Counted from the stretch's first letter, positions 51,925-60,999 are shown. The stretch is 64,000 nt of DNA from Cellulomonas sp. URHD0024 (GCF_000426185.1 NZ_AUEW01000004.1:62001-126000), one strand, 5' to 3'. The notes: generated from the letters alone by a model not told the origin. Translations and numbers: made by a program.

Positions 51925-53880
51925 GTGGGATCGCACAGCGTCGAGCCTGAAGCCGCCCCGCTGACCCGCCGCCGCCTCCGTGAGGCGAACCGCACCGCAG
52001 ATCCCGCGCCCGACGTGCGTGCCGCGTCGACCACGCGCCCCGACCCGCACTCGCCGGTGTCCGTGCGGAGCGGGTCGACGCCGGCTGTTGCGCCGTCGCC
52101 GAGCGCCCCTCGCAGCGTCGACGCCGGGCCGGTGCCGGCGCCCGCAGCCGATGCCCGTGCAGGACATGCGCCGACCGCCCGGCTCGCCTCGCGATATGTG
52201 TCCCGCCCGTCCGTCGAGCCCGCCGACGTCAGCCCCGTGCGACCGACGGCCGCGCAGGCCGCCCCGACGGCGCCGCCCAGCGGGCCGACGTCGCCGCCCA
52301 GCGGTCGTCGTGCGGCTCGAGCTGCTGACCCGTCCTCCGCGGTGGCGCCGTCCGAGGCCGCGGTCGCTGGCCCCGCGCCAGCTGCCTCCAGGCGTGCCGC
52401 TCACGCAACCGCCCCCGCACCCCGTGCTCAGGGGACCGCTGCCTCGGCGTCCGGTGCTCACGCGACCGCTGGCTCTCCGTCCGGTGCTCCCTCCTCCGCA
52501 CCGGCCGAAACGGCCGCCGCCGGGAGGTCGTTGCCGACGAGTGCCCCGGCAGCCGCACCGACCTCCCGCCGGGCAGCTCGCGCGACGCAGTCGCCTGCCG
52601 AGGCTGCAGACTCTGCACCGCCGTTGCGTCGTGCCCGCCCCAAGGCGCACAGCTCGGTGGCCATCCCCGTCCTGCCCGACCGTGTCACGCCGACGGAACA
52701 GCCGGTCCCGACAGCTCCCGACGGACGACCGGCCGACACGCAGCCGGCGCGCTCGACCAGCGTCCTGCTCTCCCACGCTCCCGCGAGCCGGCCGGCTCCG
52801 CAGACGGCAGCGCCCGTGCCGGTGGCCGCGCAGCCGTCGATTCCGGCGCCTCGTGTCGCGCAGCCCGCGAAGCCGGACGCCACTGCGGTCCTCCCGGCGG
52901 CACGAGTCGTCGACACTGCGACCGCCGCCGACGTCGCGCCTGTGGCACCCGTCGCGCCTGTGGCACCCGTCCTGCCTGAGCCCGTCCTCGTGAAGGCGAG
53001 CCGGGCGGTCCGGGCCGTGGCCCCCGCTGAGCAGACAGCGGTCGTGCCCGCGGGCCCTACGGCCGACCCGGAACCCTGGGAGCTCGCAGACACGGGCGAG
53101 GTGCCCACGCAACGACCTTCGGACGCCGTGTCGCGAGGCATGGCGACCCGGCGGTCCGGGCGCCCGACGCGGGTCGCAGCTCGGCTCGGCGTCCTGAGCG
53201 TGCTGGCCGGCATCACGGTGATCATCCCGGTGAGCCAGGGCGTCGTCGCGGGCCCGGTCGCCTTCGGGTCCGACGCGCTCGCGGACTCCACGCTGCCCAG
53301 CACGGTCACGGCGCTCGCCGGCTCTCAGCTGTCCGAGCTGCCGCCGGCGTCGCTGGTCTCGGCCGACGGGGCACTCGGGGACCGCGAGGTCACCACCGGT
53401 GCGAGCCGCAGCGACCTTCGCTCCAGCCTTCCGGGGTGTGACGGAGCGGTGCGCGAGGCAGGCCAGAACGGGCAGCTCAAGCAGGTGGACCTGTGCACCC
53501 TCTGGGACAACCACACGCAGCTGCGCGCGGATGCCGCCGTGTCCCTCGCCGAGTTCAACCAGGCGTTCGCCGCCCGGTTCGGAGCCGACCTCTGCTTGGC
53601 CTCCGGCTACCGGACCCTCGGCGAGCAGCGCGCGGTCAAGGCGCAGAAGGGTGGCCTCGCGGCTGCGCCCGGGAAGAGCAACCACGGCTGGGGCCTGGCG
53701 GTCGACCTGTGCCAGGAGCAGACGGCCGGGGCGAAGTGGGCCTGGCTCAACGAGAACGGTCCGGCGTTCGGCTGGGCCAACCCGGAGTGGGCCAAGCCGG
53801 GCGGCAGCGGGCCGCACGAGAAGTGGCACTGGGAGTACGTCAAGGGCGTCCAGCAGGACGGCGAGTACTACGACGGCTGA
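51925..53880 (+). CDS. D-alanyl-D-alanine carboxypeptidase (M15) with long low-complexity tail
   Basis: This 651-aa protein has about 415 residues of Ala/Pro/Ser/Thr-rich sequence, a signal anchor (ARLGVLSVLAGITVIIPVSQ, about 420-440) and an external VanY-type zinc peptidase. The catalytic motifs are KSNHGWGLAVDLC (about 582-595; S-x-H-x-x-G-x-A-x-D) and EKWHWEY (about 630). The tail repeats a basic motif: LTRRRLREA (13-21), GRRAARA (127-133), SRRAAHA (155-161) and SRRAARA (214-220). The catalytic domain would trim peptidoglycan stem peptides. The tail is probably cytoplasmic. Confidence 0.9.
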   Translation: MGSHSVEPEAAPLTRRRLREANRTADPAPDVRAASTTRPDPHSPVSVRSGSTPAVAPSPSAPRSVDAGPVPAPAADARAGHAPTARLASRYVSRPSVEPADVSPVRPTAAQAAPTAPPSGPTSPPSGRRAARAADPSSAVAPSEAAVAGPAPAASRRAAHATAPAPRAQGTAASASGAHATAGSPSGAPSSAPAETAAAGRSLPTSAPAAAPTSRRAARATQSPAEAADSAPPLRRARPKAHSSVAIPVLPDRVTPTEQPVPTAPDGRPADTQPARSTSVLLSHAPASRPAPQTAAPVPVAAQPSIPAPRVAQPAKPDATAVLPAARVVDTATAADVAPVAPVAPVAPVLPEPVLVKASRAVRAVAPAEQTAVVPAGPTADPEPWELADTGEVPTQRPSDAVSRGMATRRSGRPTRVAARLGVLSVLAGITVIIPVSQGVVAGPVAFGSDALADSTLPSTVTALAGSQLSELPPASLVSADGALGDREVTTGASRSDLRSSLPGCDGAVREAGQNGQLKQVDLCTLWDNHTQLRADAAVSLAEFNQAFAARFGADLCLASGYRTLGEQRAVKAQKGGLAAAPGKSNHGWGLAVDLCQEQTAGAKWAWLNENGPAFGWANPEWAKPGGSGPHEKWHWEYVKGVQQDGEYYDG

Positions 53881-53926
53881 TCGGCCGACCTTCGGATGAC
53901 GACCCGGCGCGTTGCGGACCTCGTCG

Positions 53927-54847
53927 TCAGACGAGCTGCAGGCCCCAGGTGAGCTCGCGGCTCTCGCCCGGCGCCAGCCGGATCAGGTCGTCACCGGTGC
54001 GGAACGCGTCCGCGATGCAGGTCATCGGCTCGATCGCGACGCCACGACGCTTGATCGGCGGCACGAGGTCGCCCGTGCACACCTGCCACGCGTGGAAGCT
54101 CGCGTCGGCCCACATGGCCACCGTGCGCCCGTCGGCCCCACCGAAGCGCGCCCACGTCAGGCCGTCCTCGTCGCGGATCGGCTGTACCCAGGCGTCGTCG
54201 AGCGCGATCCCGCGCAGCGGAGTCGCAGCACGCAGGTCGTAGCGGCCGGCGAGCGCCTCGGTGCCGGTGGGCAGCAGTCGGGTGTCGACGGTGACGTGCC
54301 GCGCCGCATCGACCTGCAACGTGGTCTCGTCGACGGGCCCGTCGCCGGGCGAGAGCCAGGGGTGGAAGCCGAGCCCGAACGGCGCGGTCGACGTGCCGAG
54401 GTTGGTGACGTCGGTGCTCACGCGCAGGCCCGCCCCGGTCAGGGTGTACGTCACCTGCAGGCGAACCGGCCACGGGTAGCCGGTCGTCGGCACGACGACG
54501 TGCTCGAGCGTGACCGAGCTCGGGGTCTCGTCGACGGTCGTGAACGTCGTGTGCGCGACCAGGCCGTGCAACGAGGTCTGCCGGTCGTGCTCGGTCAGCG
54601 GCACCTCGTAGGTGACGCCCTCGAACCGGAACTCCCCGTCGCGCAGGCGGTTCGGCCAGGGAGCGAGGACGGTGCCGGAGAACGCCGGCGCCATCGCGTC
54701 CTGCGCGTAGGGCAGGACCACGTCGCGTCCACCGACCGCGTACTCACGCAGGCTCGCACCGACCGCGGCGACGACCGCACGCTGATCGTCGAGCTCCAGC
54801 ACGTGCTGTCGGCCGGTGGGCAGGGGAGGCGGGGGAGTCGGGGCCAC
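53927..54847 (-). CDS. Aldose 1-epimerase family protein
   Basis: This 306-aa galactose mutarotase-like beta-sandwich has APWPNRLRDGEFRFEGVTYE, HGLVAHTTFTTVDETPSSVT, the catalytic-side LGFHPWLSPGDGPVDET and a terminal CIADAFRTGDDLIRLAPGES. It interconverts alpha and beta anomers of hexoses or sugar phosphates. The catalytic His/Glu pair appears to be present. It converges on the M15 gene and diverges from the Tad cluster. Confidence 0.92.
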   Translation of the reverse strand: MAPTPPPPLPTGRQHVLELDDQRAVVAAVGASLREYAVGGRDVVLPYAQDAMAPAFSGTVLAPWPNRLRDGEFRFEGVTYEVPLTEHDRQTSLHGLVAHTTFTTVDETPSSVTLEHVVVPTTGYPWPVRLQVTYTLTGAGLRVSTDVTNLGTSTAPFGLGFHPWLSPGDGPVDETTLQVDAARHVTVDTRLLPTGTEALAGRYDLRAATPLRGIALDDAWVQPIRDEDGLTWARFGGADGRTVAMWADASFHAWQVCTGDLVPPIKRRGVAIEPMTCIADAFRTGDDLIRLAPGESRELTWGLQLV

Positions 54848-55032
54848 CGCAACACGCTAGTCGGCCGCGGCCTCTCGCCCCAGACGAACCACCGCTCCCG
54901 GACGGGTGAACGAGTCTCGCCTGTGCACAAGTGGCTGCGGGATGCGTGTCGTATCCCCTAGGGTTCCGGCCATCGTGCGATGGGACATGACGGACGAATC
55001 AGGCACCGACGCGGACATCAAGGGGGCACACG

Positions 55033-56259
55033 GTGGACAGTGTTGCCATCCTCGAGACCGAGGTCCGCGAGCTGATCCGCCGCCGGGGGATGGACCCGGT
55101 GCGCGATCGACCGGGGGTCGTGGCGCTCGTCGCGGACGTCATCGCGGACTACGACGAGCGGTCCGTGGTCGGTGCGGTCCCGCCGCTCATCGACCCCGTC
55201 GCGGCCCACAAGGCCGTGCTGGACGCGGTGGCCGGGCTGGGCCCGCTGCAGCGCTACCTGGACGATCCCGAGATCGAGGAGATCTGGATCAACGCCCCGA
55301 CACAGGTCTTCGTCGCGCGCCGCGGTGAGCCTGAGCTGACCAACACGATCCTGACGGACGGGCAGGTGCGCGACCTCGTCGAGCAGATGCTGAAGGTGTC
55401 GGGGCGTCGCCTGGACCTGAGCAGCCCGTTCGTCGACGCGTCGCTGCCGGGCGGGGAGCGTCTGCACGCCGTGATCCCGGACGTCACCCGGCGGCACTGG
55501 TCGGTGAACATCCGCAAGTACGTCGTGCGCGCGACCAACCTCGACGAGTTGGTCGGGCTCGGCTCGCTGACGCCACAGGCCGCGGCGTTCCTGCATGCGG
55601 CGGTCCGGGCCGGGCTGAACGTGCTGGTCTCCGGGGCCACGCAGGCGGGCAAGACGACGATGCTCAACGCGCTGGCCGGTGCGATCCCGGCGCGCGAGCG
55701 GATCATCAGCTGCGAAGAGGTGTTCGAGCTCCGGCTCGTCGCCCGTGACTGGGTGGCCATGCAGTGCCGCCAGCCGAGCCTCGAGGGCACCGGGGAGATC
55801 CCGCTGCGCCGGCTGGTCAAGGAGGCGCTGCGGATGCGGCCGAGCCGGCTGCTGGTCGGCGAGGTGCGGGAGGCCGAGGCGCTCGACCTGCTGATCGCGC
55901 TCAACGCCGGCGTCCCCGCGATGTGCACGATCCACGCGAACTCGGCGCGCGAGGCGCTCACCAAGCTCTGCACGCTGCCGCTGCTGGCCGGCGAGAACAT
56001 CTCGGACCGGTTCGTGGTGCCGACGGTCGCGTCCGCCGTCGACCTCGTCCTGCACCTCGACGTCGACGTCTCCGGGCGACGGGTCGTGCGCGAGATCGTC
56101 GCGGTACCCGGACGGGTCGAGCAGGGAGTCGTCGAGACGGCCGACGTCTTCACCACGCGCAACGGTCACCTCGTCCGGGCCGACGGGTTCCCGCCGCACG
56201 CCGAGCGCTTCGCCCGGACCGGCACCGACCTGGCGGCGCTGCTGCGCGGGCGCAGCTGA
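55033..56259 (+). CDS. Tad-system secretion ATPase TadA/CpaF
   Basis: This 408-aa VirB11/CpaF-family ATPase powers assembly of Flp pili. Walker A reads VLVSGATQAGKTTMLNALAG, Asp box ERIISCEEVFELRL, Walker B RLLVGEVREAEALDLLIALN and His box MCTIHANSAREAL. AAGGGGGCACACG precedes the GTG. It starts a seven-gene run in which each pilus gene overlaps or closely follows the last. Confidence 0.93.
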   Translation: MDSVAILETEVRELIRRRGMDPVRDRPGVVALVADVIADYDERSVVGAVPPLIDPVAAHKAVLDAVAGLGPLQRYLDDPEIEEIWINAPTQVFVARRGEPELTNTILTDGQVRDLVEQMLKVSGRRLDLSSPFVDASLPGGERLHAVIPDVTRRHWSVNIRKYVVRATNLDELVGLGSLTPQAAAFLHAAVRAGLNVLVSGATQAGKTTMLNALAGAIPARERIISCEEVFELRLVARDWVAMQCRQPSLEGTGEIPLRRLVKEALRMRPSRLLVGEVREAEALDLLIALNAGVPAMCTIHANSAREALTKLCTLPLLAGENISDRFVVPTVASAVDLVLHLDVDVSGRRVVREIVAVPGRVEQGVVETADVFTTRNGHLVRADGFPPHAERFARTGTDLAALLRGRS

Positions 56260-57122
56260 TGGGCGTCGTCGTCGGGCTCCTCCTCGGCGCGGGCGTCGCC
56301 TGCGTCTGGTCGTCGTTCTGGGTCCGGCCCACTGATCAGCCGGGGCGCAAGCGTGACGGCTGGCACGCTCGGACGCAGGACATGCTCGTCCAGGCCGGCG
56401 TCACCGGCGCCACACCCGGCGGGCTCGTCGCCGCGTGCGCCGCCGTCGGGTTGGTCGTCCTCGTCGTGGCGCTCGGGCTCACGCGCACGCCGTCGATCGC
56501 CCTGTGCTTCGCCGCGTTCGTGTCGGCGGGCCCGTGGGCGCTCGTGCGCGGTCGGGCTCGTCGTCGGCGGGCGCGGCTGCGGCAGCTCTGGCCCGAGGTC
56601 GTCGACCACCTGGGCTCAGGCATCCGGGCCGGCCTGGCGCTGCCCGAGGCCGTCGCGCAGATCGGGGAGCGCGGACCGGTCGAGCTGCGGCCCGCGTTCG
56701 TTGCGTTCGCCGAGGACTATCGCGCGACCGGGCGGTTCGGCGACTGCCTGGACGCCCTGAAGTCGAGACTGGCCGACCCCGTCGCGGACCGGATCATCGA
56801 GGCCTTGCGGCTGACCCGGGACGTCGGCGGCACCGACCTGGGCCGGCTCCTGCGGACCTTGGCCAGCTTCCTGCGCGACGACGTGCGCACGCGCGGGGAG
56901 CTGGAGGCACGACAGAGCTGGACAGTGAACGCCGCTCGGCTGGCAGTGGCCGCGCCGTGGATCGTGCTCGCCCTGCTGTCCACGCGGCCCGAGGCGGCCG
57001 CGGCCTACAACACGCCGACCGGCGCCGCGGTCCTCGTGGGCGGCGCCGCCTGCACGGTCGTCGCCTACCTGCTCATGCTGCGCATCGCCCGGCTCCCCGA
57101 CGACCCGCGGGTCCTGCGATGA
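56259..57122 (+). CDS. Tad-system inner membrane protein TadB
   Basis: This 287-aa type II secretion F-domain protein has two N-terminal helices, the cytoplasmic WPEVVDHLGSGIRAGLALPE and LARTSLRD-like region with LLRTLASFLRDDVRTRGELE, and two C-terminal helices. It forms the platform for pilus assembly with TadC. The ATG overlaps the tadA stop (TGATG). Confidence 0.9.
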   Translation: MGVVVGLLLGAGVACVWSSFWVRPTDQPGRKRDGWHARTQDMLVQAGVTGATPGGLVAACAAVGLVVLVVALGLTRTPSIALCFAAFVSAGPWALVRGRARRRRARLRQLWPEVVDHLGSGIRAGLALPEAVAQIGERGPVELRPAFVAFAEDYRATGRFGDCLDALKSRLADPVADRIIEALRLTRDVGGTDLGRLLRTLASFLRDDVRTRGELEARQSWTVNAARLAVAAPWIVLALLSTRPEAAAAYNTPTGAAVLVGGAACTVVAYLLMLRIARLPDDPRVLR

Positions 57123-58051
57123 GCCCGGCGCTGCAGGGCGCGCTCATCGGGCTGCTCGGCGGCCTCGGGCTGGTGATGGTCGTCGCGCGGTTGCGATCGC
57201 GGCGGGTGAGCCTCGACCAGAGGCTCGCCCCGTACCTGCGTCCGCAGCGGACGTCGTCGGGTCTCCTGCGGCTGCCGACGGCCCGCGGTCCCTTCTCGAC
57301 GATCGAGCGCCTCGTCTCCCCGCTGATGTCCGACGCGGTCCGGCTGGTGACCCGGCTGGGCTCGCCCGCCGCCGAGCTGCGCCGCCGGCTCCTGCGTGCG
57401 GGACGGACCGAGTCGGTCGAGCAGTTCCGCGCCGGGCAGGTCGTCTGGGGAGTGCTGTCGCTGGCGGCCGGGCTCGCTCTCGCGCTCGTGACAGCGACGA
57501 CCCGCGGCGGCAGCCCGGTGGCGCTCATCCTGCTGGTCGCCGTCTTCGGGCTGTCCGGGGTGCTCGTCCGGGACTGGTTGCTCACCCGGCAGATCAGGGC
57601 CCGAGAGTCGCGGATGATGGCCGAGCTGCCCACCGTCGCGGAGCTGCTGGCGCTCGCGGTCGGCGCGGGGGAGGGAGCGATCGGGGCCCTGGAGCGGGTC
57701 GTTCGGACCACCCACGGCGAGCTGACCGGGGAGCTCGCGCGGACCCTCGCCGACGCACGCGCAGGCATGCCGCTCACTGCCGCGCTCGACGGGCTGGCCG
57801 ACCGCACCGGGCTGTCGGCGCTCGCCCGGTTCGCGGAGGGTGTCGCGGTGGCGGTCGAGCGGGGGACGCCCCTGGCCGACGTCCTGCGGGCACAGGCGCA
57901 GGACGTCCGCGAGGAGGGCCGGCGCGAGCTCATGGAGGCCGGCGGACGCAAGGAGGTGGCGATGATGGTTCCGGTCGTGTTCCTGATCCTTCCGATCACC
58001 GTCGTCTTCGCCGTCTTCCCGAGCATGGTGGTGCTGCGGGTCGGCCTGTGA
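57119..58051 (+). CDS. Tad-system inner membrane protein TadC
   Basis: This 310-aa second type II secretion F-domain protein has N-terminal helix LQGALIGLLGGLGLVMVVAR, LLALAVGAGEGAIGALERVV, FAEGVAVAVERGTPLADVLR and KEVAMMVPVVFLILPITVVF. It overlaps tadB by 4 bp. Confidence 0.9.
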   Translation: MSPALQGALIGLLGGLGLVMVVARLRSRRVSLDQRLAPYLRPQRTSSGLLRLPTARGPFSTIERLVSPLMSDAVRLVTRLGSPAAELRRRLLRAGRTESVEQFRAGQVVWGVLSLAAGLALALVTATTRGGSPVALILLVAVFGLSGVLVRDWLLTRQIRARESRMMAELPTVAELLALAVGAGEGAIGALERVVRTTHGELTGELARTLADARAGMPLTAALDGLADRTGLSALARFAEGVAVAVERGTPLADVLRAQAQDVREEGRRELMEAGGRKEVAMMVPVVFLILPITVVFAVFPSMVVLRVGL

Positions 58052-58111
58052 GCCACCCGCACTTTCGCCCCCGGATCCGGGAGCGAACTCAGATCGACGA
58101 GAGGACGACCG

Positions 58112-58312
58112 ATGAAGACCAACGCAGGGGGTCGCCTGTGGGGTGCGCTGCTGGAGCGGGTCGGGGGCGAAGACCCCGAACGCGGGGACGTGCCCGGCTG
58201 GGTGCTCGTGACCTTGATGACGGCCGGGTTGGTCACCGCTCTGTGGCTCGTCGCCGGTCAGGCGCTGTCCAAGCTGTTCTCGCAGGCGATCGGAAGCGTC
58301 AGCGGTCCCTGA
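58112..58312 (+). CDS. Small membrane protein, candidate pilin-like component
   Basis: This 66-aa protein has one helix (PGWVLVTLMTAGLVTALWLV) after a charged GGEDPERGDV segment. The size and position between tadC and tadE fit a Flp-like major pilin, but no canonical G-x4-E(Y) prepilin cleavage site is seen. It may be a divergent pilin or an accessory protein. ACGAGAGGACGACCG before the ATG supplies a ribosome binding site. Confidence 0.65.
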   Translation: MKTNAGGRLWGALLERVGGEDPERGDVPGWVLVTLMTAGLVTALWLVAGQALSKLFSQAIGSVSGP

Positions 58313-58692
58313 CCGGGTCCACGGCGCAGGACGGGTCGGCGATCGTCGACTTCGCGCTCGTCGGAGCCTTGGTCACCGTGCTGTTCGTCGGGGTCCTCCA
58401 GCTGACGATCGTCCTGCACGTGCGCAACACGCTCATCGACTCGGCGTCGGAGGGCGCGCGCTACGCGGCGCAGTCGGGTCACGTGCCCGCCGACGGCGCG
58501 GCGCGCACGCGAGAGCTGGTCGGGCAGTCGCTCGCCGACTCCTACACGCACGGTGTGACCGCGACGACGACACGCATCGACGGGCTGGACGAGATCGAGG
58601 TCGAGGTCGTGGCGCCGCTGCCGCTGCTCGGGCTCCTCGGCCCCGCAGGGTCGCTGACCGTCCAGGGGCACGCCCTGGCGGAGACGCCATGA
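58243..58692 (+). CDS. TadE-like pseudopilin, start uncertain
   Basis: The recognisable part begins at about 58306: GSAIVDFALVGALVTVLFVG is the TadE hydrophobic helix with acidic residue, followed by an external domain of about 95 residues. The only standard in-frame start near it is GTG at 58243, which overlaps the upstream gene by 70 bp; a CTG at 58306 next to that gene's stop would give a more usual length. TadE-type proteins are minor pilins. Confidence 0.75.
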   Translation: MARRRSGAVQAVLAGDRKRQRSLTGSTAQDGSAIVDFALVGALVTVLFVGVLQLTIVLHVRNTLIDSASEGARYAAQSGHVPADGAARTRELVGQSLADSYTHGVTATTTRIDGLDEIEVEVVAPLPLLGLLGPAGSLTVQGHALAETP

Positions 58693-59150
58693 CGCTGCGG
58701 CGCCGCCTCCGGATCCAGCCGGGCGACGACAGCGGCAACGCGGTGGTGGAGTTCCTGGGTCTGGCCCTCGTCCTCCTCGTGCCGCTCGTGTACCTGGTCC
58801 TCGTGCTCGGCCGACTGGAGGCCGCGTCCTTCGCCGCCGAGGGCGCCGCGCGCGAGGCTGCGCGGACGTACGTCGCCGCCGACACGTCCGAGCAGGGCTC
58901 GGCTCGAGCAGCGGCCGCGGCCGGCATCGCGTTGCGGGACCAGGGTTTCGACGACGACCCGGTCGACGCGCTGACGCTGCGGTGCTCGTCGACACCCTGC
59001 CTGAAGCCTGGCAGCGACGTGGCCGCGCGCATCGACCTGATGGTGCCGCTGCCCTTCGTCCCGGGGTTCGTGCGTTCCGTCGTCCCGCTCGAGGTGCCCG
59101 TCAGCGCGCAGCGGGTTGCGCCGGTCGACGCCTACCGGGCGCACGGGTGA
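58689..59150 (+). CDS. TadE/TadF-like pseudopilin
   Basis: This 153-aa protein has the N-terminal segment DSGNAVVEFLGLALVLLVPL with the helix and conserved Glu, then an external region with a Cys pair (RCSSTPCL). It overlaps the previous stop by 4 bp and the next start by 4 bp. Confidence 0.85.
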   Translation: MTLRRRLRIQPGDDSGNAVVEFLGLALVLLVPLVYLVLVLGRLEAASFAAEGAAREAARTYVAADTSEQGSARAAAAAGIALRDQGFDDDPVDALTLRCSSTPCLKPGSDVAARIDLMVPLPFVPGFVRSVVPLEVPVSAQRVAPVDAYRAHG

Positions 59151-59614
59151 GGGCCCCCACGGCGAGGGCCGGCGCCGCGGGCGACGACGGCCAGATCATG
59201 ATCCTGACGCTCGGGTTCGTGGTGATCGCGCTGCTTCTCATCACCGTCGTAGCGTCGGCCGCGCACGTGCACCTCGAACGCAAGCGCCTGCTCGCGCTCG
59301 CGGACGTCCTGGCGCTCGAGGGGTCCGACGCCGTCGGCGCGGACCGCTACTACGCGCCTGGCGCGGACCGGGAGGCCGGGGTGCCGCTCACGGACGCTGC
59401 CGTGCGGCGCAGTGTCGACGAGTACCTGCGAGACAACCCCGACGCCACCGCGCAGTGGGACCAGTTCACGGTGCTGTCCGCGACGACACCCGACGGCACG
59501 TCGGCACACGTGCACCTGGGCGCGGTGACGCACCCCGTCCTGCTGAGCTGGGTGCTCGCACCGTGGCAGGACGGGATCGCCTTGGAGGCGGAGTCGACGG
59601 CGCGGTCGTCCTGA
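59147..59614 (+). CDS. TadG-like pilus protein
   Basis: This 155-aa protein has [20 protein letters not shown], the pseudopilin-like helix of TadG/Rv3654c-type proteins, and an external domain of about 110 residues ([20 protein letters not shown]). GTG at 59147 overlaps the upstream TGA. It ends the Tad cluster; no prepilin peptidase, TadZ or RcpC homologue follows. Confidence 0.82.
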   Translation: MRAPTARAGAAGDDGQIMILTLGFVVIALLLITVVASAAHVHLERKRLLALADVLALEGSDAVGADRYYAPGADREAGVPLTDAAVRRSVDEYLRDNPDATAQWDQFTVLSATTPDGTSAHVHLGAVTHPVLLSWVLAPWQDGIALEAESTARSS

Positions 59615-59705
59615 CGGCGAAGGGCCCGATGCCGACCTGCGATCCCCGTGTTCCCGCACGATGCACGGCGCGGGCGACAGACGCCCTCCGGTAGCCTGGA
59701 CGGTT

Positions 59706-60821
59706 GTGGCCACCACCGACTTCAGCACCGCGATCCATGACCTGCGCACCACCCTCGGCACCATCCAGGCGGTGAGCGACCCGGCGGCGCTCGAGGCGAA
59801 GGTCGCGGAGCTCTCGGAGCAGGCGTCGGCACCGGACCTGTGGGACGACCCGGACGCGGCGCAGAAGATCACGAGCGCCCTGTCGTCGACCCAGGCCGAG
59901 CTGGACCGCATGAGCAAGCTGAGCGGCCGGATCGACGACCTCGAGACGCTGGTGGAGATGGCGGCCGAGGAGAACGACGAGGACACCCTCGCCGAGGCCG
60001 AGGCCGACCTGCTCAAGATCAAGAAGGACCTGGGCGAGCTCGAGGTCCGGACGCTCCTGGCGGGCGAGTACGACCAGCGCGAGGCCGTCGTCACCATCCG
60101 CTCCGGAGCGGGCGGCGTGGACGCGGCGGACTTCGCCGAGATGTTGCTGCGCATGTACCTGCGCTGGGCGGAACGGCACGGCTACCCGACGACGGTGCTC
60201 GACACCTCCTACGCCGAGGAGGCGGGTCTGAAGTCGGCGACGTTCGAGGTGAAGGTGCCGTACGCCTTCGGCAACCTGTCCGTCGAGGCCGGCACGCACC
60301 GGCTGGTCCGCATCTCGCCGTTCGACAACCAGGGTCGCCGGCAGACGAGCTTCGCGGCCGTCGAGGTGATCCCGCTGATCGAGTCGAGCGACTCGGTGGA
60401 CATCCCCGAGTCCGAGATCAAGGTCGACGTCTTCCGCTCCTCGGGTCCCGGCGGCCAGTCCGTCAACACGACCGACTCCGCCGTGCGCATGACGCACATC
60501 CCGACGGGCATCGTCGTCTCGATGCAGAACGAGAAGTCGCAGATCCAGAACCGTGCGGCCGCGCTGCGGGTGCTGCAGTCCCGGCTGCTGCTGGTGCGCA
60601 AGGCCGAGGAGGACGCCAAGAAGAAGGCGCTCGCCGGCGACGTCAAGGCCAGCTGGGGCGACCAGATGCGCTCGTACGTCCTGCAGCCGTACCAGATGGT
60701 CAAGGACCTGAGGACCGAGCACGAGGTCGGCAACCCGGCGGCCGTCTTCGACGGGGACATCGACGACTTCATCGAGGCGGGCATCCGCTGGCGGCGTTCT
60801 GCGGAGAAGTCTGCGTCCTGA
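59706..60821 (+). CDS. prfB: Peptide chain release factor 2
   Basis: This 371-aa protein terminates translation at UGA and UAA. It has the codon-recognition SPF block ([15 protein letters not shown]) and the catalytic GGQ in [18 protein letters not shown]. The reading frame is continuous, so the programmed +1 frameshift found in many prfB genes is absent. TAGCCT lies 8 nt before the GTG, suggesting a leaderless or very short leader. Confidence 0.97.
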   Translation: MATTDFSTAIHDLRTTLGTIQAVSDPAALEAKVAELSEQASAPDLWDDPDAAQKITSALSSTQAELDRMSKLSGRIDDLETLVEMAAEENDEDTLAEAEADLLKIKKDLGELEVRTLLAGEYDQREAVVTIRSGAGGVDAADFAEMLLRMYLRWAERHGYPTTVLDTSYAEEAGLKSATFEVKVPYAFGNLSVEAGTHRLVRISPFDNQGRRQTSFAAVEVIPLIESSDSVDIPESEIKVDVFRSSGPGGQSVNTTDSAVRMTHIPTGIVVSMQNEKSQIQNRAAALRVLQSRLLLVRKAEEDAKKKALAGDVKASWGDQMRSYVLQPYQMVKDLRTEHEVGNPAAVFDGDIDDFIEAGIRWRRSAEKSAS

Positions 60822-60954
60822 ACGGCCGAGATCTGATTGTTGCCGGATCAGACATTGTCGATCAGGGCCGCACACGAGTTGCCCCGAGTGGCCCCGTGCT
60901 AGGTCACGGAAGGGTGACAAGATCACAGTTTGGCCACCAATGGCGGTGCTGACC

Positions 60955-60999
60955 TTGTGACTTGTGCGGCCGTCCGCATATGTTGTCGCCCGCAACATA
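60955..60999 (+). promoter_or_regulatory. Promoter and palindromic operator of the sugar ABC operon
   Basis: TTGTGA (60955-60960) and TATGTT (60979-60984) are 18 nt apart. ATGTTGTCGCCCGCAACAT (60980-60998) is a palindrome with ATGTTG/CAACAT arms, extended by one pair on each side, covering the -10 and start point. It is a likely repressor site, perhaps for a LacI or ROK regulator encoded elsewhere. Confidence 0.72.

Noticed and set aside
60914-60930. GTGACAAGATCAC as a Crp/GlxR site
   Set aside because: The half-sites GTGA and TCAC are 5 nt apart instead of the 6 required by the consensus, and it lies upstream of the promoter without other support.
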